Shown: one piece after another, positions 19,163 to 27,182 of the stretch
How the letters are laid out: the number at the start of each line of letters is the position of its first letter
Position numbering within the stretch: position 1 is the stretch's first letter
Source of the DNA: Planctomycetota bacterium
Lineage (GTDB): Bacteria > Planctomycetota > Phycisphaerae > Sedimentisphaerales > Anaerohalosphaeraceae
DNA length: 33,187 nt
Direction of reading: 5' to 3'
Assembly: GCA_023143375.1 (NCBI GenBank)
Contig: JAGLHQ010000046.1
Location: 1-33,187, forward strand
Notes under the pieces: generated by a model
Told to the model about the DNA's origin: nothing
Seen by the model: the letters and a program-made list of their open reading frames with translations, nothing else
The model's database searches: none
Translations under genes and position numbers: made by a program

Positions 19163-19959
19163 AAATAGGCTTCCTGATCACTGCAAGATTGAAATCTTCC
19201 AGGCTGCCATTTAAGATCGTTAAGGATTTAAATGGCAAAACGGTTGTTGAAAGAATAATAGAACGGGCAAAACAAATACATGATATTGCGGAGATCGTAC
19301 TCTGTACTTCGCCAAATCCTCAGGACAGTCCTTTAATAGAGATAGCAGATAAAAACGACATTTCATGGTTTTTAGGCGATGAGGACGATGTCCTGAAGAG
19401 GCTTTTAGATGCGGCAAAATTGCATGAGTTGGATTGTTTTTTGGGCATCACAGCCGATAATCCTTTGTTCTCAATTGATTATTCAAATAGGATAATTGAA
19501 CAAATAAAAACGGGAGGTCACGATTTTATAAAAGTCCACGGCCTGCCTCTTGGCGCCGCTACTTATGGAATGAACGTCAAGGCGCTCGAGACTGTCTGCG
19601 AAATTAAAACGGTTGTCGATACGGAAATCTGGGGATACCTTATTAATCGGCCGGAGCTTTTCGACATCGAAACGATCGAGGTGGAAAAGAAACTTGATCG
19701 GCCTGAATTAAGATTTACATTAGATTACCCGCAAGACTATGAATTTATTAAAAATATTTATGAAAACATTCCGTTTGAAAAACCGATCGGCCTTGGCAGC
19801 GTAATGGATTATCTGAATGCTAATCCCGAGGTTATCAAGATAAATCAAATGTGTGTTCAAAAAGATCTGGACGAAAAAACAAAAGATATGATAAACAGCT
19901 TTTATGTTGAAAAGGCCGACGAGATTAAAAAAATAAAAGCGAGAATCTACAAAAAATGA
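19159..19959 (+). CDS. SpsF-like cytidylyltransferase-family protein
   Basis: MKIGFLITARLKSSRLPFKIVKDLNGKTVVERIIERAK, WFLGDEDDVLKRLLDAAKLHELDCFLGITADNPLF; CTP_transf_3-type N-terminus, coupled to the NeuB-like gene. Confidence 0.82.
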   Translation: MKIGFLITARLKSSRLPFKIVKDLNGKTVVERIIERAKQIHDIAEIVLCTSPNPQDSPLIEIADKNDISWFLGDEDDVLKRLLDAAKLHELDCFLGITADNPLFSIDYSNRIIEQIKTGGHDFIKVHGLPLGAATYGMNVKALETVCEIKTVVDTEIWGYLINRPELFDIETIEVEKKLDRPELRFTLDYPQDYEFIKNIYENIPFEKPIGLGSVMDYLNANPEVIKINQMCVQKDLDEKTKDMINSFYVEKADEIKKIKARIYKK

Positions 19960-21218
19960 AACTAAGAATAGTTTTTATTCCTACCCACTGGTATTTATCC
20001 AAGCCTGTCTTTTTTAGTTTGGCCAGAGAGTGTAAAGACAAACATCACACGATTTATTTCGACACAAACGATAGGGTGTTTTCCAAATATAAAGGGAAAA
20101 ATATAAAAGAAGGGGCACTTAAATATTTTGACGAATATATAGAAATTGACGCGTCACCTTTTGTAGAAAAATACAAAGAAATAGAGGGATCGTCTGCTTT
20201 AAGCAAAAGACGCAGAACTATAAGGAAAATGTGCTGCTTTATAGCACAAAAACCCAGGCTGGAAAAACAATTGGCCGAAATCGCGCCGGACGTTATGATA
20301 ACAACAGGCGATGCCAGCGGGTATATAAATAAATACTGCAACATCTGGGCGGAGAAAAATGAAATACCATATATAGTAATTCAGCCGTCGTTCATAAGAA
20401 TGGAAAAAGTAAAGAACCCGTGGAAAGAACGTATAGGTTATCTGCTTTTTAATATATTATTACGCATGCCGTTCTGCCGAAAACAGACGGTTTTTGGCAA
20501 TGAGCGTCCGGGCAATCATCTTTTTGTATGGGGGGACTTTTATAAAAACTTTTACAAGGGTCTCCAGATCGAGAAAAATACTTTCGTTACGGGCAACCCG
20601 GCTTTTGACCAGATACTGAAAATGGCAGCCAATACCGAGCGCCCGAAAGACCTGGGCATCCAGATACCCGAAGGAAAAAAGGTGGTAATGATTTGCACCC
20701 AGCCGATGGAGCCGCTGCTCAGCGAAAGAGCATGCGGGTTGGTGAATGATTTCTACAGATGTGCCATCGAGGAAAATCAGGACCTGTTTTTTATCGTTAA
20801 GATACATCCAAGAGAAAATATAGAAAAATATAACACCATCTTAGAGGGTATAGACACAAATAATTACGTTATTACAAAGGACGTCAACTTGTATGATGTG
20901 TTTAAAGCGACGGATTTGCAGATATCGGTGTCATCATATTCTTCTTTTGAAGCGGTAGTTTTCGGAATCCCGATAGTTATTATCAATCCGGAAAACCTTG
21001 TAACGCTTCCGGATCAGTTTAATAACGAGATCGAGATGAAAGCAACTACGAAGGATGAATTAAAGAAAAATCTCTTAAAAGGTCTTACAAATGAATATAT
21101 TGAGGAGTTTAAAGTAAAAAGAGAGCAATATCTGAAACCAAGACTGGGTTACCTTGACGGCAATAGCGGAAGAAGAATAATAGAAAAAATAGAGGAAATT
21201 ATAGGGAATAGGAAATGA
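19956..21218 (+). CDS. GT-B-like glycosyltransferase (capsule/CDP-glycerophosphotransferase-like)
   Basis: IPYIVIQPSFIRMEKVKNPW, GKKVVMICTQPMEPLLSERACGLVNDFYRCAIEENQDLFFIVKIHPREN, DLQISVSSYSSFEAVVFGIPIVIINPENL. Confidence 0.65.
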   Translation: MKLRIVFIPTHWYLSKPVFFSLARECKDKHHTIYFDTNDRVFSKYKGKNIKEGALKYFDEYIEIDASPFVEKYKEIEGSSALSKRRRTIRKMCCFIAQKPRLEKQLAEIAPDVMITTGDASGYINKYCNIWAEKNEIPYIVIQPSFIRMEKVKNPWKERIGYLLFNILLRMPFCRKQTVFGNERPGNHLFVWGDFYKNFYKGLQIEKNTFVTGNPAFDQILKMAANTERPKDLGIQIPEGKKVVMICTQPMEPLLSERACGLVNDFYRCAIEENQDLFFIVKIHPRENIEKYNTILEGIDTNNYVITKDVNLYDVFKATDLQISVSSYSSFEAVVFGIPIVIINPENLVTLPDQFNNEIEMKATTKDELKKNLLKGLTNEYIEEFKVKREQYLKPRLGYLDGNSGRRIIEKIEEIIGNRK

Positions 21219-21310
21219 GTAAACTGCCACAGCGATAAAACAGCATACTCCGTCAATTCCCAAAAAGTTTTCCACAGCCAAATTGTATAGTGGCTAGCTT
21301 GCGGGCAGAA
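21212..21310 (-). pseudogene. Relic of the 5' end of a minus-strand glycosyltransferase gene (homologous to 26735-26830)
   Basis: Plus-strand CATACTCCGTCAATTCCC and flanks match 26768-26785 and surroundings; minus-strand translation ARKLATIQFGCGKLFGN resembles ARRLTTTKLDCGKTFRE of the intact gene, then frameshifts. Confidence 0.75.
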
Positions 21311-21316
21311 TGGGGC

Positions 21317-21359
21317 AAAAAAACAGCCGCAGGCTTATATTACTAAGATGCCCGCGGCT
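21317..21359 (-). terminator. Intrinsic terminator of the LamG gene (minus strand)
   Basis: AGCCGCAGGC / GCCCGCGGCT stem (10 bp, one mismatch) with a 7-A tract on the plus strand left side, i.e. a U-tract for minus-strand transcript. Confidence 0.75.
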
Positions 21360-21377
21360 ATTGACAGTGCCATTATA

Positions 21378-22442
21378 TTATTCCGAAGCAGAAACAGGAT
21401 CATAACCGAGTCTATTTAAAGCTTTATTCAAGTCATCAATACTTTTGAGCAACTCTTTTTTGAGTTTTTCCTGGCGATGGATAGCCTGCCTTATTTCCTG
21501 TTTGGCCTGATGGATAGCCTTTGGCTTCAGATCAATATTATCTCCGCATTCCACAAGCGCATCCAGCTCGGTAATCGCAGACTCTTCTTCTGCTATAGTT
21601 GTCTCTATGGTTATGATTAAGTTTTCTTTTTGCGCTATGGCATTATCAATCTTACTGACAGCCACTGCTTTATGATCATAAGGATAGCCCTGTCCTTCAA
21701 GGCCATCGACGTAACTTTGCCATATCTCCTCAGGCGATAAAACTCTGTCAAAAACCGCAACTTCATCGATCTTTCCATTGAAAAATCGGTCTGCAGGGGT
21801 TCCATTATAAGGCCTTGCAATATCCAGGGGAACAGAGTCGTCCCATACTCCTACAACAAAATTATCATAAGTGGTATTTTTTAGCTCTCCATCGAAATAT
21901 ACTCTGCCTTCAGTACTGGTCCCTGTCGCAACTACATAATGCCATTGGTCCTTATAAAACATTCCAGGATTATAACCTACCCAACTGTAGTTCCCAGCAG
22001 AGGTTTCATTCCACAATGTTAATCCATGGAGATAAAACTTAAGATGCCATGAATCAACCCTATAGGCTTCATCTCCGGTTTTTGAAAGTAATACCTTCAT
22101 AGAGGCTGTATTTGAAGTGTTGATCTCGATATCCTCATTTAGATTATACCACAGTGCGATCGTGTACTCGCTTGGTCCGCCTTCATAAGTTGTTCGAATG
22201 TAATCACCGTTGCCGTCAAACTCCAGCGCCCCGCCGATCTGGCCGCCGTTAGTATCCCAGAGCGGATCGCCAAATAGTGTCCCATCGTTATCGCCTCCTG
22301 AATCATAAGCGGTCGTCCCTGCTCCTTCGTCGAGATTCCATAGAGAAACCAAGCCGTCGATGTATCCCCCACATTCGGTTGCCATTAGCGGCCCGCCCGC
22401 CAACAACACGATCGCTATTAGTGCCAATAATACATTTCTCAT
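21378..22442 (-). CDS. Secreted LamG/concanavalin A-like domain protein with C-terminal coiled coil
   Basis: Signal peptide MRNVLLALIAIVLLAGGPLMA; GLVSLWNLDEGAGTTAYDSGGDNDGTLFGDPLW, GGALEFDGNGDYI, QWHYVVATGTSTEGRVYFDGEL, GKIDEVAVFDRVLSPEEI; then Glu/Lys-rich helix. Confidence 0.85.
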   Translation of the reverse strand: MRNVLLALIAIVLLAGGPLMATECGGYIDGLVSLWNLDEGAGTTAYDSGGDNDGTLFGDPLWDTNGGQIGGALEFDGNGDYIRTTYEGGPSEYTIALWYNLNEDIEINTSNTASMKVLLSKTGDEAYRVDSWHLKFYLHGLTLWNETSAGNYSWVGYNPGMFYKDQWHYVVATGTSTEGRVYFDGELKNTTYDNFVVGVWDDSVPLDIARPYNGTPADRFFNGKIDEVAVFDRVLSPEEIWQSYVDGLEGQGYPYDHKAVAVSKIDNAIAQKENLIITIETTIAEEESAITELDALVECGDNIDLKPKAIHQAKQEIRQAIHRQEKLKKELLKSIDDLNKALNRLGYDPVSASE

Positions 22443-22513
22443 TTTGCTACCCCTTTCTGTGCGATTATTTTACAAACAGCCGTATTACCAATTCCTTTTT
22501 GAAAGACTAGGAG

Positions 22514-22542
22514 AAAATACCATACTTAAATCAGTTTGTCAA
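22514..22542 (-). promoter_or_regulatory. Candidate sigma70-type promoter for the LamG gene
   Basis: Minus strand reads TTGACA - 17 nt - TATTTT upstream of the start at 22442. Confidence 0.5.
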
Positions 22543-22590
22543 GTAGTTTTTCCGCAGTTTTTAAGTTTACGCTTTCTAAAAGGCTAAACT

Positions 22591-22661
22591 GGTCTCAAAT
22601 AAACTTCTGGACGAGGAGTCTGCTGATTTTGTATAATGTCTTTAACTATAATATCTTAAAC
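22591..22661 (+). repeat. Intergenic repeat/promoter region, copy 1 (copy 2 at 26989-27170)
   Basis: GATTTTGTATAATGTCTTTAACTATAATATCTTAAAC (22624 on) matches 27134-27170 with 3 differences in 37; CTCAAATAAACTTCTGGACG matches CTCAAAATAAACTTCGGGACG; contains TATAAT. Confidence 0.75.
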
Positions 22662-22799
22662 CAAGACCGGATGTCTTGACGGCAATGGTAACCGAAGAAC
22701 ATAGAAAAATTGAGGAAATGCTGAAAAAGCCTTGAGGTAAGGGTGCCAGGCTCAGGCAAAGACCAGATTAAAGAAAAACGTACGGAAAAGAGAAGTCAA

Positions 22800-23675
22800 A
22801 TGAAAAAACTATTAGTTACGGGGTACATGAGATCAGGAACAACACTCTTGGCTAATTTCTTGAATTATCAGAAAGAATGTTTGGTTTATAGAGATTTTTT
22901 ACGACCTATTTTTATAACTTCTCGCCATTTAGGAATAACATCTTTTTTGTCTACATTAACCGATCAGCAAAAGAATGTATTGCTTTCGGAACTCAAAGCA
23001 GAATCGGGAATTCTTGGAAGCAAAATGATGGACGGTCTGGAAAAGGACTTTTCCAATCTAAAAGAATTATACGATAGAGCACTCTATGCCGTAAAAGGAA
23101 ATAATGATATCGAAATTGTAGGCTCTAAAGTGACGATGGTTGGAGACTGGCTCTTAAAAACCGTAGAAGAAACAGATGTTTACGTAATATATATTTATCG
23201 AGATGCCAGAGATGTTTTGTTGTCAGCAAAGAATAGATTTGCAAAATACAATCTTATGAAAGTAATGATAGATTTACAAAGAGACTTGGAAGTCGCATTA
23301 AATATCAAATCCGAAAGACTGATTTTGATTAAATATGAGGATCTGGTTTTGGACACAGATTCAGTTGCAAAACAACTGTCCGATTTTTTAGGTGTTAATA
23401 TTGTTAAAGACATTTCTACCGCAAAAGACAGGGAAATGGACTGGGTGGACAACTCCGCCTTCCATGATCTTGATAGGGTATTTGATCCGAAAGCATGTTA
23501 TAGATGGAAAAAAGATCAAAAGAGCAAAGAAGTGAAATCTTGCGAAATACTAATGGCCGGGTTTATTGACAGATTAGGCTATAATTGTATGGGCATGGAG
23601 GCATTTAGTGTATGGGATAAATTGTGTGCATATAGAGATTATTATGTTCAGAAATTTAAAAATGCTGCCAAATGA
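22800..23675 (+). CDS. Sulfotransferase-family protein
   Basis: KKLLVTGYMRSGTTLLANFLNYQKECLVYRDFLRP (5'-PSB-like loop), VYVIYIYRDARDVLLSAKNRF, ERLILIKYEDLVLDTDSVAKQLSDFLGV. ATG 22800 preferred over 22743. Confidence 0.85.
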   Translation: MKKLLVTGYMRSGTTLLANFLNYQKECLVYRDFLRPIFITSRHLGITSFLSTLTDQQKNVLLSELKAESGILGSKMMDGLEKDFSNLKELYDRALYAVKGNNDIEIVGSKVTMVGDWLLKTVEETDVYVIYIYRDARDVLLSAKNRFAKYNLMKVMIDLQRDLEVALNIKSERLILIKYEDLVLDTDSVAKQLSDFLGVNIVKDISTAKDREMDWVDNSAFHDLDRVFDPKACYRWKKDQKSKEVKSCEILMAGFIDRLGYNCMGMEAFSVWDKLCAYRDYYVQKFKNAAK

Positions 23676-23708
23676 AATTGTAATTTGTGTAAATAATGTT
23701 CGGCAAAA

Positions 23709-25154
23709 ATGATGGATAAACAGGTATTAAAACAAATTAAGAACTCCGATCTTTTTGAAACACTGAGGCACTCGAAGAATTACTTCTCTGCCAATGTTGC
23801 AATGAGGGCGATGGCGTTTATTTCTATCCCGATATTTACCCGTCTTCTTACAGAGGCTGATTACGGAGTTGTTGCGGTTTTTAGAAGCTATGTAGGCATC
23901 ATGGCCGTTCTTCTGTCCCTGAACTCATATTCCGCAGTGGGAAGATATTATTATGAAAAAACGGATGATTTTAACGAATTCCTTGGAACAACTCTGGTCT
24001 TTGTTGGGCTGATCTTCTGCGTTACTATCCCCGCATTTTTTATATTTTACGAGCAAATATCAAACGTAATACAACTTCCCGGGTTATTGCCCGCGTTCTT
24101 GTTATTTGCCGCTTTATTTGCCATTATAAATAGTGTTTATCAGCAGGTATTGATCCCTCAAAAGCGAAGCAAAGAAGCGGCTGTAATAAATGTAACAAAA
24201 GGCTACGCCGTCCTCATAGTAGCTATTTTGCTGACGTGGATATTGAAAGAAAACCGCTATTTAGGCCGGGTGTGGTCACTCCTGCTGATAGGCTGCGGGT
24301 TTTCGATCTATGTCCTGATAAAGCTTTCTAAATATGTGAAATTGTGTTTCAGGATCGAGCATATTAAATACATAGCTTCCTACTCCTTCCCACTTATTCC
24401 GTACGCCTTAAGCGGCGTTATTCTGGCACAATTTGACAGGATCATGATCAACAATACGATCGACACAAAATCCGCAGGCCTGTACAGCCTGGGGTACAAT
24501 ATCGCCATGCTTATACTTATTGTAATAACTTCGACTCGAACAGCCCTGATGCCGGATTTCTTCAAGTTCCTGGATAACAAAGAATATTCAAGGATAGAAG
24601 ATCTGTCAAAAAAGATCTTTTCGATCATAACTGTCGCTGCTTTGGGACTGATTTTTTTCGCCAAAGAAATAGTCATACTTTTGGCAGACAAGAAATTCCA
24701 TCCGGGCCTTAGCGTAGTTCCAGTCGTTGTAGTAGGATATCTTTTTTATGGAATGGCTACTGTCTATAACCGATATATCGCGTATGCCAAAAAGACTATT
24801 TATCTTTCTGTAATAGTGCTTGCCGCAGGCATTTTAAACATTGTTTTGAATCTTATATTTATACCGAAGTATGGTTATATTGCCGCTGCATATACTACTG
24901 TTGCTTCTTATTTTGTCATGTTTTTGCTGACATGGATCGTTTCTAAGGTATTTATAGAACAGAAAACTGTGCGGCTGTGGACGATTTGGAAACCGACGTT
25001 ATTGATGTTCGCTTTTATAGGATTAGTGTACTTAGTGGAAGCCTCTGGCGTTAACGCTGTTTGGTTCTTCTTGATAAAGGCGGCAATGCTGGCGACATTT
25101 TGCTGTATTGTCTTTCGCAAACAACTCAGAACTGTTTTAAGATTACGAAAATAA
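23709..25154 (+). CDS. Oligosaccharide flippase / polysaccharide biosynthesis membrane protein (Wzx-like)
   Basis: AMRAMAFISIPIFTRLLTEADYGVVAVFRSYVGIMAVLLSLN, multiple TM helices, FDRIMINNTIDTKSAGLYSLGYNIAML. Confidence 0.9.
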   Translation: MMDKQVLKQIKNSDLFETLRHSKNYFSANVAMRAMAFISIPIFTRLLTEADYGVVAVFRSYVGIMAVLLSLNSYSAVGRYYYEKTDDFNEFLGTTLVFVGLIFCVTIPAFFIFYEQISNVIQLPGLLPAFLLFAALFAIINSVYQQVLIPQKRSKEAAVINVTKGYAVLIVAILLTWILKENRYLGRVWSLLLIGCGFSIYVLIKLSKYVKLCFRIEHIKYIASYSFPLIPYALSGVILAQFDRIMINNTIDTKSAGLYSLGYNIAMLILIVITSTRTALMPDFFKFLDNKEYSRIEDLSKKIFSIITVAALGLIFFAKEIVILLADKKFHPGLSVVPVVVVGYLFYGMATVYNRYIAYAKKTIYLSVIVLAAGILNIVLNLIFIPKYGYIAAAYTTVASYFVMFLLTWIVSKVFIEQKTVRLWTIWKPTLLMFAFIGLVYLVEASGVNAVWFFLIKAAMLATFCCIVFRKQLRTVLRLRK

Positions 25155-25162
25155 AGCCCGAC

Positions 25163-26860
25163 TTAAACCGCAAGAATTTGTTTGATAACTTCTGTTGCCC
25201 TTTGTGTTGCATTACCGTCGATCTTGCAAAGATGCCGCTGAATATACGAGATTCGCTTTTCTATGAGTTCTGCGTCATTTCCCAGGCATTTTGAAATGGC
25301 CCGCCCAAGATCTTCGCTCTCATAAACTCCGATAGCCGCACCCTCATCGACATAACCAATAAGGTCTGCCTCGCCGCTCAGGTTTAAAATGATAACAGGT
25401 TTATCCAGTGCCAGTGCCTCGGACGCAGTCGTCGAGAACTTTGTGATCGTTACATCGCAGGCATAAAGTAAAGCCAATGTGTCTGCGGTTTTAGAAGCAA
25501 GAATGAATTTTTCGTTAGGCAGATTTAAGCAACTGCGAATCAATTGGCCATGCTCCTCTTCTTCTCTTGGATGTTGTTTGATAATCAAAACAGTGTTATC
25601 AAGTTTGTCCATTGTGTCACGAACAGCACGGAGATTTTTTTTGTTTTCTTCGTCGGATAGCACAAAGCATTGGGTAGTCCACAAGACAACCTTTTTGTTC
25701 TTATCTATGCCGTACTCAGCCAATATATCTTCCCTGCTGCAATGTTCTTTTATCGTGTTCAATACGTCATAGCCGGGCTGACCTGTTACAATTACACTTT
25801 CTTGCGAGTATGCGCTGACATGGGTAAGGACATCTTTGTAATGCTGCCCAAACACAAGCGTTTTATCCGGTATCGGACAGAAAGGAGCACCCGCGCTGCC
25901 GTCCGGCGAGATCTCATCTTTTGCATAAATATAACCGTTGGAGAATTTGGAAATATTGCCGTGTTGTATAGCCACAGTTGGGATGCCCTTCTTTTTACTG
26001 GCGATAAGCAAGGATCGCTCAAAGATGCCATATTCGTTTACCAAAAGCACCATGTCCGGCTGTTCCTTTTCAAGAAGTTCTTTTGACATCTCAATACGTT
26101 TAACAACATAGGGCAGAAGAACCATGAAATAAAACTTAAGCTTTCTGTAGATCAAGTCGAAGTCATCATCGTTTTTAAAACTGCATAAGCTGTGAAACTG
26201 GCGGTCAGTCGAAAGCGCCTTCCATACTTTGTTAAAGTGCCGGGCTGCCTGAAGTTCTTTCTTAGCGATGTTTACCGACCAATAAAGATTGAACGGCCGA
26301 TACGGAATGTCCCAGTTCTTTACTCTTTCGATCAGGATGCCAAGGCTTTTAATTGCGGACTTGAAAGGATAAATATATTTGACTAAAGGATAGGTGCCTA
26401 CAAGAGCCATGCCTTCTTTGTTTTGTAAATTCTCAAGCACCGAGTCTAAGAAAATATCGGTCTTTTTAATTTTACCCGTCTGGTAATCTTTAACTTCTCG
26501 CCACGTTATATCTCTGGTAGTAAATAAGATCTTCTTCTTATCGTCTTTGGGTTCCGGTTTTTTATTCGAAAGCAGGATCGACTTGACAACCACTTTCCTG
26601 CCCAGATCGAAACAAAAATTTAAGCCCCCAAAAACGCATGTCGGCAGCTTTGATACCCACCATTGAAATCGCAGGTTTTTGGGCATCTTGCTGCCCGGAT
26701 TTTCCGGAAGGGTCAATAAAAACATAAGAAAATCGAAATGAGCAAACCACCACAGCGACAAACCGTCATACTCCGTCAATTCCCGAAAGGTCTTTCCGCA
26801 GTCAAGTTTTGTAGTAGTGAGCCTGCGGGCAAAAGCTGATATCTTTTCATATTTACTCAT
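25163..26860 (-). CDS. GT-B-like glycosyltransferase (capsule/CDP-glycerophosphotransferase-like), 565 aa
   Basis: GIPTVAIQHGNISKFSNGYIYA, KTLVFGQHYKDVLTH, VIVTGQPGYDVL, VLIIKQHPREEEEHGQLI, DVTITKFSTTASEALALDKPVIILNLSGEADLI. Confidence 0.75.
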   Translation of the reverse strand: MSKYEKISAFARRLTTTKLDCGKTFRELTEYDGLSLWWFAHFDFLMFLLTLPENPGSKMPKNLRFQWWVSKLPTCVFGGLNFCFDLGRKVVVKSILLSNKKPEPKDDKKKILFTTRDITWREVKDYQTGKIKKTDIFLDSVLENLQNKEGMALVGTYPLVKYIYPFKSAIKSLGILIERVKNWDIPYRPFNLYWSVNIAKKELQAARHFNKVWKALSTDRQFHSLCSFKNDDDFDLIYRKLKFYFMVLLPYVVKRIEMSKELLEKEQPDMVLLVNEYGIFERSLLIASKKKGIPTVAIQHGNISKFSNGYIYAKDEISPDGSAGAPFCPIPDKTLVFGQHYKDVLTHVSAYSQESVIVTGQPGYDVLNTIKEHCSREDILAEYGIDKNKKVVLWTTQCFVLSDEENKKNLRAVRDTMDKLDNTVLIIKQHPREEEEHGQLIRSCLNLPNEKFILASKTADTLALLYACDVTITKFSTTASEALALDKPVIILNLSGEADLIGYVDEGAAIGVYESEDLGRAISKCLGNDAELIEKRISYIQRHLCKIDGNATQRATEVIKQILAV

Positions 26861-26988
26861 ACTATCGTTTTACATTTCCTTTAGATCGATTCAAATCAAA
26901 CCACGTCCTCGCGTATATATTCATTGCATTGAATTCATTTGTCAAGAGTTCATTCGCTGGAAATAATAAAATAGGACTCTGAAAAACC

Positions 26989-27170
26989 TCAAAATAAACT
27001 TCGGGACGCCGAGCTTGTTAATTTTGGTAGTGATAAGCTATGAAAATTATAATCCAGACACGACTTTTTATTCGTCAATTCCAGCAAAAAGAGATATTTG
27101 ACGCCTAAATTAATGTCTGGATTGATTTTAGTCGATTTTGTATAATGTCCTTGACGATAATATCTTAAAC
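26989..27170 (+). repeat. Intergenic repeat/promoter region, copy 2, with an extra ~110-bp segment
   Basis: Homologous to 22591-22661 at both ends; TATAAT at 27141-27146; extra segment includes the perfect 10-bp inverted repeat AATCCAGACA (27051-27060) / TGTCTGGATT (27114-27123). Confidence 0.7.
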
Positions 27171-27182
27171 GCAGGATCAGCC

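Noticed and set aside
22685-22760. Tiny ORF MVTEEHRKIEEMLKKP and GGGTGCCAGGCTC sequence that might be a transposase/REP relic
   Set aside because: Too short and no identifiable transposase motif; could be chance.
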